NCBI GenBank assembly: GCA_036554285.1
Contig: DATBNO010000039.1
Location: forward strand, 75,807-139,806
Origin: JADGGM01 sp025449955
GTDB taxonomy: Bacteria > Gemmatimonadota > Gemmatimonadetes > Gemmatimonadales > Gemmatimonadaceae
Reading direction: 5' to 3'
DNA length: 64,000 bases
The position numbers and the translations under genes are program-made. Numbering within the stretch: position 1 is the first letter of the stretch; every line of letters begins with the position of its first letter. A model generated the notes under the pieces. It did no database searches. It was not told the DNA's origin and saw only the letters and a list, made by a program, of their open reading frames with translations. Shown here piece after piece: positions 17,209 through 26,176 of the stretch.

Positions 17209-17261
17209 GCGGATTCGCTGCCTGCCTGACAGCCAACTGTCGAATCCGCAGGCAGATTCGA
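17209..17261. repeat. Inverted-repeat cluster before PAS kinase
   Basis: Intergenic DNA (17084-17339) holds nested symmetric elements: GCGGATTCG (17209-17217) against CGAATCCGC (17241-17249), CTGCCTG (17222-17228) against CAGGCAG (17249-17255), and TCGAATC (17240-17246) against GATTCGA (17255-17261). They could be a regulator site or mutually exclusive RNA hairpins. No T-run follows, so a simple terminator is unlikely. Confidence 0.45.
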
Positions 17262-17339
17262 GGGGTTATCTTCTTCGGTCATCTTGTCCGCCGACGGGTC
17301 TTGGGCTTAGCTTAGTTAGTCCTACCCCTTTGAGGATCC

Positions 17340-18977
17340 GTGCCTCGTCAACAGCGTGTGGCGCCGTCGGATGCTCCGGTCGACAAGTCGTGCAATGATC
17401 TCCTGCTGCTCATCACCTCGCTTGCCGAGCGACTGGCGAGCGGAGCGGCTGCTGCGCTTGCCGACCCACTCGATGACTTGCTCGAGGTGCTCCGCCAAGG
17501 TCTCGACTTGGATGAGTGCGCACTCTGGCGCGTTCCGGAAGACGCGAGCGATGAAGGCGCGGAGCGTCTCGCGCGCGCGCCGGGCGGAACACTCGAGCTG
17601 ACGACAGCGGATCTGCCCGCGCCCTACGGCACGACGTTGGGAAGTGTCGCGTCGATCGTGCTCACGTCGCTCGGCCTCACCGACAACGAAGTCGAGCGCG
17701 GCGTGCTCGTCACGTCGCGACGGAACGCGATGTCGGAGCTCGAGCGGACGATGCTCACCGCCGCGGGCTTCCTGGTCGGGTCGGCGCTGGCGGCGGACGA
17801 AAACGCGCGCCGCGCGGCGGAAGCGATGGTGGACCGGACGCGGCAGATCGACGAACAACGGCGCTTCATCGAGCGCATTGTCGATTCGCTGCCCGTGGGC
17901 CTCTACGTCGTGGACCGCGAGTATCGCGTGCACGCCTGGAACCGCAAGCGCGAGACCGGGCTCCAGGGCGTGCTGCGCGAAGAAGCGTTAGGCCGGACGA
18001 TCTTCGAGATCCTGCGTCGTCAGCCGGCCGACATGCTGCGCCAGGAGTTCGACGAGGTGTTCCGCACCGGGACGATGAAGCAGTTCGAGATGCACTCGAA
18101 TGCCGCCGGCGAGCTGCGGACCTATCGCGTGTCGAAGATTCCGATGCGCATCAACGATGCGGCTGTGACGCACGTGATCACCATCGGCGAGGACATCACC
18201 GAGTGGAAGCGGGCGCACGAGCGCGTGGCCGAAGCGCAGCGCCTCGCAGCGTTAGGCCAACTCTCGGCCGGCGTGATGCACGAGATCAACAATCCACTGG
18301 CGACGATCGCTGCCTGCGCCGAGAGTCTGGCGCTCCAGCTCAACGAGAGCGGCGTGCCCACACCGCTGCACGATTCGATCGCCGAATACACGCACATCAT
18401 CGACCACGAGGTGCACCGCAGCAAGCGCATCGTGGATGGCCTGCTCGATTTCAGCCGGCCGCGCGGCGACGCACGCGAGCCGGTGGACCCGAACGAGGTC
18501 GTCGAGCACACGCTGTTCCTGCTCAAGCATCACCCGCGCTTCAAGCACGTGAAAGTGGAGGCGTCGTTGGAAGCCGCCGTCGATCCGCCGCTGTTCGGCA
18601 GCCGCGAGCAGTTGGCGCAGGTGCTGATGGCCTTGCTCCTCAACGCGAGCGACGCCATGCAGGGGACGGGCCGCGTCGTGATCCGCAGCCGGAACGGCGA
18701 CGCGCCCGAGTTAGGCGTGGTGATCGAGGTCGAGGATCAGGGCCACGGCATTGCCGGCAGCGAGTTGGGGCGTTTGTTCGAGCCCTTCTACACCACCAAG
18801 TCGCCGGGCCGGGGCACCGGTCTCGGCTTGTCCATCTGCTACGGCATCGTGGCCGATCACGGGGGGCGCATCGAAGTGGACAGCCAGCTCGGAGCAGGAA
18901 GCACCTTTCGCGTTCACTTGCCGGCGGGCCGGAGCACACCGACGATGGATGGCCAGGGCAGGGGGAAGACGACATGA
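17340..18977 (+). CDS. NtrB-like PAS sensor histidine kinase
   Basis: 545 residues, no membrane helix, so cytoplasmic. Residues ~10-165 look GAF-like, residues ~180-295 are a PAS domain (FIERIVDSLPVGLYVVDREY ... HVITIGEDITEWK). The HisKA box GVMHEINNPLA puts the phosphoacceptor histidine near residue 314, and the ATPase domain shows LLLNASDAM, DQGHGI and GTGLGLSICYGIV. GTG 17340 follows GAGG. Its stop overlaps the ATG of the NtrC-like regulator (ATGA), so the two form a coupled two-component system. The signal sensed is unknown. Confidence 0.88.
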   Translation: MPRQQRVAPSDAPVDKSCNDLLLLITSLAERLASGAAAALADPLDDLLEVLRQGLDLDECALWRVPEDASDEGAERLARAPGGTLELTTADLPAPYGTTLGSVASIVLTSLGLTDNEVERGVLVTSRRNAMSELERTMLTAAGFLVGSALAADENARRAAEAMVDRTRQIDEQRRFIERIVDSLPVGLYVVDREYRVHAWNRKRETGLQGVLREEALGRTIFEILRRQPADMLRQEFDEVFRTGTMKQFEMHSNAAGELRTYRVSKIPMRINDAAVTHVITIGEDITEWKRAHERVAEAQRLAALGQLSAGVMHEINNPLATIAACAESLALQLNESGVPTPLHDSIAEYTHIIDHEVHRSKRIVDGLLDFSRPRGDAREPVDPNEVVEHTLFLLKHHPRFKHVKVEASLEAAVDPPLFGSREQLAQVLMALLLNASDAMQGTGRVVIRSRNGDAPELGVVIEVEDQGHGIAGSELGRLFEPFYTTKSPGRGTGLGLSICYGIVADHGGRIEVDSQLGAGSTFRVHLPAGRSTPTMDGQGRGKTT

Positions 18978-20332
18978 GAGGCGACGCGCAGATCAAAGTG
19001 CTGATCGCGGAAGACGAGGCGAATCTCGGCGCGCTACTCGAGAAATTCCTCGTTGGGCGCGGTCACGACGTCCGCACCTTCACCGATGGCCGGTCGGCGT
19101 TGGACGCGCTCCGTGCGGAGTCGTTCGACGTCGCACTGCTCGACATCGTGATGCCGGAGCTGGATGGGCTCGAGGTATTGCGCCAGGTGCGCGAGGATTC
19201 TTCGCCGCCCGAGGTCATCATCATCACGGGCAATGGCACCATCGAGACCGCGATCAGCGCCATGAAACTCGGCGCGTACGACTATCTGAGCAAACCGTAT
19301 CGGATGGCCGAGATCGAAGTGCTCGTGCGACGCGCGTGGGAGAAGCGGCAACTGTCGCTCGAGAATACGCTGTTGCAGTCGCGCCTGGCGCGGGCCGACT
19401 CGGTGCCCGAGGTGGTCACGCAGTACGCGCCGATGCAGGCGGTGCTGGCGTTGGTCGACCGTGTGGCGAAGAGTCCGTCCGCCGTGTTGGTGTCCGGGGA
19501 ATCGGGCACGGGCAAGGAGCTCATCGCGCACGCGCTCCATCGGTTGTCGCATCGCGCGGCCGGCCCGTTAGTCGACGTAAACTGCGCGGCGATTCCCGAC
19601 GATTCGTTGGAGAGCGAATTGTTCGGGCACGAGCGCGGCGCGTTCGCGGGCGCGGTGACGCGGAAGCTGGGCTTGTTCGAGCTCGCATCGGGCGGCACCA
19701 TCTTCATGGATGAAATCGGCGCGCTGGATCAGCGGCTGCAGGGAAAGCTCTTGCGCGCGTTGGAGCTGGGCAGTTTTTATCGTGTCGGCGGCACGCAGAA
19801 AGTGCACACCGACTTGCGCGTGGTGGCGGCGAGCAATCAGGATTTGGCGCAGCGCGTGGCCGACGGAACTTTTCGCAGCGATCTGTACTATCGCATCAAC
19901 ACGATCAGCATCACGCTGCCGCCGCTTCGCGAGCGCGCGGTGGACGTGCCGCTGCTCGCGAGTCATTTTCTGCAGCAGTTCGGTGGCCCGTCGGCGCCGA
20001 CCCTGGCGCCGGACGCGCTGGAGGCGATGCAGACGTACCAATGGCCGGGCAACGTCCGCGAGCTGCGCAACGTGATGGAGCGGGCGGTGTTGTTGGCGAC
20101 CAACGGCGTGGTGCACGCGTCGGACCTTCCGTTAGGCAGCGGCGCGTCGGGCGGCAGCCGCTCGGGCGAGCCGCTGGTGCCGCTCGACGACGTGGAGCGG
20201 CGGCACATCGAAAGCGTGTTGATCCACGTCAATTGGCACCAGGGGAGAGCGGCGGAGATTCTGGGCATTTCGCCCAAGACGCTGTATCGCAAGATTCGCG
20301 AATACGGTTTCCATCGCCCGGCCGCAGGATAA
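18974..20332 (+). CDS. NtrC-family response regulator with variant GAFAGA loop
   Basis: 452 residues: receiver (phospho-aspartate ~56 in VALLDIVMPEL), AAA+ sigma-54 activator domain (Walker A GESGTGKE at ~176, Walker B GTIFMDEIGALD, arginine fingers near FRSDLYYRI) and a Fis-type helix-turn-helix (HQGRAAEILGISPKTLYRKI). The sigma-54 contact loop reads GAFAGA rather than GAFTGA. The threonine contacts sigma-54, so activation may be altered or the protein may work in another way. The frame opens far upstream, but ATG 18974 gives the standard receiver start. Confidence 0.9.
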   Translation: MRGDAQIKVLIAEDEANLGALLEKFLVGRGHDVRTFTDGRSALDALRAESFDVALLDIVMPELDGLEVLRQVREDSSPPEVIIITGNGTIETAISAMKLGAYDYLSKPYRMAEIEVLVRRAWEKRQLSLENTLLQSRLARADSVPEVVTQYAPMQAVLALVDRVAKSPSAVLVSGESGTGKELIAHALHRLSHRAAGPLVDVNCAAIPDDSLESELFGHERGAFAGAVTRKLGLFELASGGTIFMDEIGALDQRLQGKLLRALELGSFYRVGGTQKVHTDLRVVAASNQDLAQRVADGTFRSDLYYRINTISITLPPLRERAVDVPLLASHFLQQFGGPSAPTLAPDALEAMQTYQWPGNVRELRNVMERAVLLATNGVVHASDLPLGSGASGGSRSGEPLVPLDDVERRHIESVLIHVNWHQGRAAEILGISPKTLYRKIREYGFHRPAAG

Positions 20333-20353
20333 GACTCGTGAGCGACGGCAGCA

Positions 20354-21022
20354 ATGAAGATTCTGGTGATCGAGGACGACCCAACCGTTGGACAATACGT
20401 CAAGCGCGGGCTCGAGGAGCAACGCTGGGGCGTTGACCTCGTGCCCGACGGCGAAGAAGGCGAACAGCGAGCCCATTCGGAGGCATATGACCTTATCGTG
20501 CTGGATATGCGGCTGCCGGGCCGATCGGGTATGGAAGTGCTGCACAACCTGCGCGCCCGCGGGTTTCAGCGCCCGGTGCTCGTGCTCACGGCGCAAGACG
20601 CGGTAGATGCGAAGGTCCAGGCGCTGCGTGCGGGCGCGGACGACTACGTCACCAAGCCGTTCGCGTTCGAGGAATTCCTGGCGCGCGTCGAGGCACTGAG
20701 CCGCCGGCCGTTAGCCATCGCGGAGCCGCTGCTCCGTGTGACGGATCTCGAGCTCGACAAGAACACGCGTACCGTGCAGCGCGCGGGTCGCGATCTCGAG
20801 CTCACGCCCAAGGAATACACGGTGCTCGAGTACCTGATGCGGCACAAAGGCCGCGTGATGAGCCGCACGCTCATCACCGAGTATGCGTGGGGATACCATT
20901 TCGATCCCGGAACGAACATCGTGGACGTGGTGATCAACCACCTGCGGAAGAAGGTCGACGCGAACGCCTCGGTGAAGTTGATTCACACCGTGCGCGGTGT
21001 GGGCTACGTGATTCGCGAGTGA
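20354..21022 (+). CDS. OmpR/PhoB-family response regulator
   Basis: 222 residues: receiver with acidic pocket IEDD, phosphoacceptor in LIVLDMRLPG (~residue 51), YVTKPF, then a winged-helix DNA-binding domain (LELTPKEYTVLEYLMRHKGRVMSRTLI ... IHTVRGVGYVIRE). It lies 21 bases after the NtrC-like gene and 16 bases before its kinase. A role in envelope or metal stress is typical, but nothing here fixes the signal. Confidence 0.93.
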   Translation: MKILVIEDDPTVGQYVKRGLEEQRWGVDLVPDGEEGEQRAHSEAYDLIVLDMRLPGRSGMEVLHNLRARGFQRPVLVLTAQDAVDAKVQALRAGADDYVTKPFAFEEFLARVEALSRRPLAIAEPLLRVTDLELDKNTRTVQRAGRDLELTPKEYTVLEYLMRHKGRVMSRTLITEYAWGYHFDPGTNIVDVVINHLRKKVDANASVKLIHTVRGVGYVIRE

Positions 21023-21038
21023 TGCGCGGAGGAAGGCG

Positions 21039-22526
21039 GTGAGAAGCATCCGGGCCCGGCTCACGATCGGATATGCCGGCGCCATGATCGGCACGGTGCT
21101 GGCGTTCGCCGTCGCGCTGTGGACCGCGCGCCGGGCGGGCTCGTACGACGAGCTCTCCCACCATGTGCTCGCGCAGGCGAACCTGGCCTCGACCATCATC
21201 GAGCAGGCCAGCACGTCCGGACAGCCAGTGACCGTGATGCGCGACACGTTGGTCGGCCCAACGATCTCGCCCGCGCTCCGCACGCTGCTCGAGGGCATGG
21301 AAGGCTACGTGCTCGTGCTCGATCAGAGCGGACGGCTGCTCTTCGGATCATTCGCGTGGCAACAGCTGTCCGAAGACGATCGTGCAGCACTTCAGCGCGA
21401 AGCGATCTCGGTGAAGCCGGGCGGGCAGGGCGAGCTGCTCGATGTGGCGGGGGATCGCTTGTTGCTCGTCGCCGTCAACGAGAGCATGGACGTGCCTAAC
21501 GTACAGCGCGTCGTGGCCGCCGAGTCGGTGCGCTCCACCGACATCGCGGTCCGCGAGCTGCTCGGGACCATCCTCGCGGTGGCGCCGTTGCTCCTCATGG
21601 CATCCGTCGGGCTCGCCTATGTGATCGCGGGGCGCGCGTTCCAACCGGTGGGCCAGATGATCAACGAGGTGAAGGCCATCACGGATGGTCGCAGCCTTCA
21701 CCGCCGTCTGCCGATCGACGAGTCCAACGAGGAGATGGCCCGACTCGGCATCACGCTCAACGAGATGATGGAGCGGCTCGAGAAATCGTTCTCGGCGCTC
21801 CGGCGATTCACCGCCGACGCGAGCCACGAGCTCAAGACGCCGCTGGCGGTGCTGCGCGCGGACGTCGAGCGGTCGATGAGCGGCGCCTCGACGCGTGCCG
21901 AGCGGATGGTGGCGCTCGAAGAAGCGCTGCACGAGACGACGCGCATGGCGGATCTCGTGGAGAGTCTGCTGACGCTGGCGCGCGCGGACGAGGGGCGCTT
22001 CGATCTGCATCGCGAGCGCGTGGAGTTGGAGCCGTTGGCCCGCGAGGTGTACGAAACCGCCTCGATTCTCGCCGAGCCCGCCGGCCTAACGGTGACGATG
22101 GCCGAGCCCGCGCGGGTGGCCGTGTTCGGCGATGGCGCGCGATTGCGCCAGCTCTTCCTCAACCTCACGACCAACGCGATCAAGTACACGCCGCGCGGCG
22201 GGAGCGTGGACATCTCGCTCACGTCGTACGAGCACACGGCGGCGTTTGCGGTGCGCGACAGCGGGATCGGGATCTCCGCGTCCGATCTGCCGCACATCTT
22301 CGAGCGGTTCTACCGCGCGGATCGCGCGCGGTCCCGCGGCACCGAGCGATCTGGATTCGGGTTAGGGCTCGCGATCAGTCAGTGGATCGCCGAAGCGCAC
22401 GGCGGTTCGATCTCCGTGCGATCGCGTTACGGGCGGGGAAGCACGTTTACCGTGACACTTCCGGTGTGGGACGAAGAGCCGGACCGCGTTTTGCGAGACG
22501 GCGCCGAGGGTCCAGCCGCGGCGTAA
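21039..22526 (+). CDS. Membrane sensor histidine kinase with HAMP domain
   Basis: 495 residues: first membrane helix ~7-28, periplasmic sensor ~29-170, second helix ~178-200, HAMP, HisKA box DASHELKTPLAVLR (histidine near residue 262), ATPase domain with NLTTNAIKYT, DSGIGIS and GFGLGLAISQWIAEAHGG. Cognate kinase of the OmpR-type regulator just upstream. GTG start, 16 bases after the regulator stop. Confidence 0.92.
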   Translation: MRSIRARLTIGYAGAMIGTVLAFAVALWTARRAGSYDELSHHVLAQANLASTIIEQASTSGQPVTVMRDTLVGPTISPALRTLLEGMEGYVLVLDQSGRLLFGSFAWQQLSEDDRAALQREAISVKPGGQGELLDVAGDRLLLVAVNESMDVPNVQRVVAAESVRSTDIAVRELLGTILAVAPLLLMASVGLAYVIAGRAFQPVGQMINEVKAITDGRSLHRRLPIDESNEEMARLGITLNEMMERLEKSFSALRRFTADASHELKTPLAVLRADVERSMSGASTRAERMVALEEALHETTRMADLVESLLTLARADEGRFDLHRERVELEPLAREVYETASILAEPAGLTVTMAEPARVAVFGDGARLRQLFLNLTTNAIKYTPRGGSVDISLTSYEHTAAFAVRDSGIGISASDLPHIFERFYRADRARSRGTERSGFGLGLAISQWIAEAHGGSISVRSRYGRGSTFTVTLPVWDEEPDRVLRDGAEGPAAA

Positions 22527-22691
22527 GCGGGCTCGACGCAGTCGGTGGCGTCGCCGTGGGGCGTGTTGGAAAACTAACAACGCCTTCACGGTTTCTTAAT
22601 GTCCGGAGCATTACGGCCTCATAAGCCGCCGGTATGTTGACGGAGCGTCACGGACCGGTGTGGAACTCTTCACAGTGGAGTGTGATCGGGC

Positions 22692-23405
22692 ATGTTCACC
22701 ACGCTGCTCGAATCCAAACCCAGGCGAGACAAGAATCCGGGCGGTGTCATCGCGAGCGTCATTTTGCACGCGGGGCTGATCGGGTTGGCTGTCGCCGTCA
22801 CGTTGAACGCGGGGCTCAGAAGTGAAAAGGAGCATCGCCAAGAAGACGTGAAGTTTGTGCAGACCAAGGCGCCGCCGCCTAAGCCAGAGCCACCGAAGCC
22901 GCCGCCGCCGCAGACGACCGTCACACCGCCGCCTCCCAAGGGTTTCCAGGTGCTGACGGCGCCGATCAACATCCCGACGAAGATTCCGGATGTCGATCTG
23001 TCGAAGGCGGTGACTAACGAAGCCGACTTCTCCGGGAAAGGTGTGGAAGGCGGCGTGGCCAAGGGTGTCGTGGGCGGCAAGGGGCCCGCGAATCCGGACC
23101 AAACGTATTTCGAGTTCCAGGTCGAGAAGCCGGCGATGGCGAAGGAGAGCAACCCGACGCCGACCTATCCGAGCATGCTCGAGAGCGCCGGCGTCGAAGG
23201 CGAAGTGCTGGTGCAATTCGTGATCGACACGTTAGGCAAGGCCGACATGAACACGTTCAAGGTGCTCAAGTCGAGCAACGACCTGTTCACCTCGTCGATC
23301 AAGAACGTGCTGCCGCGGTTGCGCTTCTATCCCGCGGAGACGGGCGGCCGGAAGGTGAAGGAGCTCGTGCAGTATCCGTTTTCATTCTCGAAGCCCAAGC
23401 AGTGA
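22692..23405 (+). CDS. tonB: TonB energy transducer
   Basis: 237 residues: a cytoplasmic stub, one membrane helix (~residues 18-38), a proline/lysine-rich spacer (PPPKPEPPKPPPPQ), and a C-terminal TonB domain (PTYPSMLESAGVEGEVLVQFVIDTLGKAD). It transmits proton-motive force to TonB-dependent receptors such as the one at 36417. It is followed by exbB and two exbD genes with short gaps, so the whole motor is one operon. A GGAG ribosome site precedes ATG 22692. Confidence 0.9.
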   Translation: MFTTLLESKPRRDKNPGGVIASVILHAGLIGLAVAVTLNAGLRSEKEHRQEDVKFVQTKAPPPKPEPPKPPPPQTTVTPPPPKGFQVLTAPINIPTKIPDVDLSKAVTNEADFSGKGVEGGVAKGVVGGKGPANPDQTYFEFQVEKPAMAKESNPTPTYPSMLESAGVEGEVLVQFVIDTLGKADMNTFKVLKSSNDLFTSSIKNVLPRLRFYPAETGGRKVKELVQYPFSFSKPKQ

Positions 23406-23455
23406 GCTGGGCGTTCTAGGGTCACCATTCGCACACCGTCGGAGGACGTCGGCCC

Positions 23456-24202
23456 ATGAGTCTGTCGCTGGTATCCATGTGGGGCACGATGGGTTGGTTC
23501 GCGAAGGGCATCGTGTTCGTGCTCGCGATCATGTCGATCTTCTCGCTCACCATCGCGATCCAGAAGTGGTGGCGTTTGCGGAAGGCGCAGTCCGAAACGC
23601 GCAAGTTCGCGCCTGAGTTCTCGCAGTTCCTCGAGGAAGACAACCTCAACGAGGCCATCAAGCTCGCCGAGAGCTACAAGAAGTCGCACGTGGCCCGCGT
23701 GCTGGGTGGTGCGTTAGGCGAGGTCAAGCCGCTGCTGCAGGATGGGTCGGTGACGGTGGCCGACATCAATTCGGCCGAGCGCGCGGTGGAGCGCAACATG
23801 TTGATCATCGTGTCCGAGCTCAAGCGCGGCCTGGCCGTGCTGGCGACGGTCGGCGCCACGGCGCCGTTCGTCGGACTGCTCGGAACGGTCATGGGTATCG
23901 TGAACGCGTTCCAAGGCATGGCGGTGTCGGGCGCCGGCGGGTTAGGCTCGGTGTCGGCCGGTATTTCCGAGGCACTCATCACGACGGCCTTCGGCCTCAT
24001 CGTCGCCATTCCGGCGGTGTGGTTCTTCAACTACTTCTCGACCAAGATCGACAATCTGTCCGTCGAGATGACGTACACGTCGAAGGAAATGATCGACTAT
24101 TTGATCAAGGGTGTGGCCGGCGAATTCGGTCGGTCGCGGTTCACTCGCGAGTTCAACGCCAGCTCGGCGTCGAGCTCCCAGAGCGGCCCGATCTCGCAGT
24201 AG
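23456..24202 (+). CDS. exbB: ExbB/TolQ-family proton channel
   Basis: 248 residues with three membrane helices and the MotA/TolQ/ExbB core (RGLAVLATVGATAPFVGLLGTVMGIVNAF, then ISEALITTAFGLIVAIPAVWFFNYF). With ExbD it forms the motor that energises TonB. It lies between tonB and exbD in a single operon; GGAGG precedes the start. Confidence 0.93.
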   Translation: MSLSLVSMWGTMGWFAKGIVFVLAIMSIFSLTIAIQKWWRLRKAQSETRKFAPEFSQFLEEDNLNEAIKLAESYKKSHVARVLGGALGEVKPLLQDGSVTVADINSAERAVERNMLIIVSELKRGLAVLATVGATAPFVGLLGTVMGIVNAFQGMAVSGAGGLGSVSAGISEALITTAFGLIVAIPAVWFFNYFSTKIDNLSVEMTYTSKEMIDYLIKGVAGEFGRSRFTREFNASSASSSQSGPISQ

Positions 24203-24231
24203 TCGCCACTCTCTGATCGAGGAGCCGAGTC

Positions 24232-24708
24232 ATGGCGATGTCATCGATGGGTTCAAGCGGCGCCGTCAAAGCGGAACCGAACGTCACGCCGTTGATCGAC
24301 GTCATGCTCGTGTTGTTGATCATCTTCATGATCGTGACGCCGCTCATCAATTCCGGCTTCCAGGCGCAGCCGCCCGATGGTGTGAACATCAAGGCGCATC
24401 CCGAGGAGAACAGCGATCAGGTTCTCGGAATCGACGCCAACGGACAGTACTACCTGAACAAGAAGTTCATCCCGAACAACACGCTCGCCGATCAGGTGAA
24501 GCAGATCTACTCGCAGCCCGGGCGTGAGGATTTCGTGATGTATCTCAAGGCCGACCGCAACCTGAAGTACGCCAAGGTGCTCGACGCGATCGACATCGTG
24601 GACCACAACGGGGTGCGTGTGCTGGCGGCGATCACGGATCAGACGCCGGGGACGCGGTCCTCGGTGCCCGGCGATATCCTGTCGCCGACGCCTAACAAGC
24701 AGCCCTAA
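24232..24708 (+). CDS. exbD: ExbD/TolR-family motor subunit, copy 1
   Basis: 158 residues: short cytoplasmic part, one membrane helix carrying the proton-carrying aspartate (VTPLIDVMLVLLIIFMI), and a periplasmic domain. The proline-rich tail is longer than in copy 2. Two different exbD genes per operon are common in Bacteroidota-like TonB systems and probably make a mixed stator. Confidence 0.9.
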   Translation: MAMSSMGSSGAVKAEPNVTPLIDVMLVLLIIFMIVTPLINSGFQAQPPDGVNIKAHPEENSDQVLGIDANGQYYLNKKFIPNNTLADQVKQIYSQPGREDFVMYLKADRNLKYAKVLDAIDIVDHNGVRVLAAITDQTPGTRSSVPGDILSPTPNKQP

Positions 24709-24722
24709 CGGAGGCCGCGACC

Positions 24723-25127
24723 ATGGCTATGTCAGGCGGCAGCGACCGCGGCCTTACCAACGACATCAATGTCACGCCGATGATCGACGTGCTGCTGGTG
24801 CTGCTGGTGATCTTCATGGTGGCCGTGCCAATGGCCCGCAAGGCCATCGATACGCAATTGCCCGATCCCAATCCGCCACCGACGACGCAGCAGCCGCCAC
24901 CCGATCAGATCGTGCTACAGGTGCTGCCTAACGGTGTGTACAAGGTCAACAGTGAAGTCGTGACGAAGGACAACCTGAGCAAACGGCTGCACGAGATCTA
25001 CGACCCGCGCCCGGACAAGATCATTTTCGTGAAGGGCGATACCGCCGTGAAGTTCCAGGACGTGATTCACGCCATGGACGTGGCGCGCGGAGCCGGGGTC
25101 AAGATCATCGGCATTCCGCCCAAGTAA
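24723..25127 (+). CDS. exbD: ExbD/TolR-family motor subunit, copy 2
   Basis: 134 residues. Same plan as copy 1: N-terminal NDINVTPMIDVLLVLLVIFMV with the conserved aspartate in the helix, and a periplasmic domain ending GAGVKIIGIPPK. Divergent enough from copy 1 to be a functional partner rather than a recent duplicate. It closes the tonB operon before a strong terminator. Confidence 0.9.
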   Translation: MAMSGGSDRGLTNDINVTPMIDVLLVLLVIFMVAVPMARKAIDTQLPDPNPPPTTQQPPPDQIVLQVLPNGVYKVNSEVVTKDNLSKRLHEIYDPRPDKIIFVKGDTAVKFQDVIHAMDVARGAGVKIIGIPPK

Positions 25128-25142
25128 CGCTCGACCAGAAAT

Positions 25143-25184
25143 ACAAACGGGCTCGCTCCGATGTGCCGGAGCGAGCCCGTTTGT
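25143..25184. terminator. Strong bidirectional terminator
   Basis: An 18-base perfect stem (25143-25160 against 25167-25184) with loop ATGTGC, flanked by A-rich and T-rich bases. It sits between the convergent exbD and beta-barrel genes and can serve both. Confidence 0.9.
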
Positions 25185-25202
25185 TTTGTGCGTGGCCGCG
25201 AA

Positions 25203-25859
25203 CTAGAACGTGAGGCCGGCCATGAACGACCAGGTGCGGTTCTTCGCGTCGGCGTTGTCGAACGTGTCGATGAGGCCGTGCGTGTACCGGACGCTGAACG
25301 AGAGGTTCATCTTCTTGTCGACCGGGAAGCCGACGCCTGCGCCTAACGTGGCGCCGGTGTCGAATGACTTCTTGGAGAAGCTGCCCTCGGTCTGGTTGTT
25401 GAGGTCATCGCACGACTCGGACACCGAGCTGCCGTCGCCGGATTCCTCGGCGTCGCAGGAGATCTGGAACGAGAACGTGGGGCCGGCCAGGAAGAAGGGA
25501 CGCACCGTGCTGTTCTGCAGATGGAGGTCGTACCGCGCCAGCACCGGAACGTCGATGTAGTCGAGCTTGAGCGTGATATCACTGCCACCGGACGATTCGT
25601 GCGCGCCGCGCTGCGTGAAGAGCAGCTCGGGCTCGATGCCGAACTCATTCGTCACGTGGAAGGTGGCGAATCCGCCGATGGACAAACCGGTGCGCGAACC
25701 GGCGTTGGACACGTCGCTTCCGCCAAGCGTGGCGAGATCGAGGCCCGCGAGAACGCCTAACGTAGGCTTCGGGTGCATTGCCTGGGCGCGGACCTGGCCG
25801 GCGCTTGCGGCGAACGTGAGCACGGAAAACGACAGAGCAGCGAAGTGGCAGCGGTTCAT
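25203..25859 (-). CDS. Outer-membrane beta-barrel protein (PorT-like)
   Basis: 218 residues with a signal peptide ending near AQA. The mature part alternates short strands and turns (LGVLAGLDLATL, IGGFATFHVTNEFGIEPELLFTQRGA, DYIDVPVLARYDL) and ends in phenylalanine (SFMAGLTF), which is typical of small beta-barrels. It matches the 'outer membrane protein beta-barrel' type common in Bacteroidota and Gemmatimonadota. Two cysteines in a Ser/Glu-rich loop (ISCDAEESGDG...ESCDDL) may form a surface disulfide. Function unknown. Confidence 0.8.
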   Translation of the reverse strand: MNRCHFAALSFSVLTFAASAGQVRAQAMHPKPTLGVLAGLDLATLGGSDVSNAGSRTGLSIGGFATFHVTNEFGIEPELLFTQRGAHESSGGSDITLKLDYIDVPVLARYDLHLQNSTVRPFFLAGPTFSFQISCDAEESGDGSSVSESCDDLNNQTEGSFSKKSFDTGATLGAGVGFPVDKKMNLSFSVRYTHGLIDTFDNADAKNRTWSFMAGLTF

Positions 25860-26176
25860 GTTCTCCCTCTGGCAAAGGATTTCTGGACGGCGAGCTACTC
25901 AGACCACGACGGCCACGGCCCAGCACCGCGGATGGTCTCGTTTGGCACCCGACACACAATGACGGGCAAACGCACGGGATGTTTCCGGGTTAACCACTTC
26001 TGGACAAAGGCAACGTATGGCTAGTCATGACACGCACGACGTGCGTCGCCAATCCCACTCGGCGCCAAGACCGGTCCCTCGGGTGTTAATATTGGAATGC
26101 CGAGTAGCTCACGATTGACTCGGCAGCCGGAGTCATAGCCATCGCAAACTCGAATCGCGCTCTCACGAGCGAACCG
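25860..26176. other. Divergent intergenic region between beta-barrel and orphan tonB
   Basis: 317 bases between genes facing away from each other, so it must hold both promoters. TAATAT (26087-26092) is the best -10 candidate for the rightward gene, but no convincing -35 is seen. No RNA structure or small gene could be supported. Confidence 0.5.
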
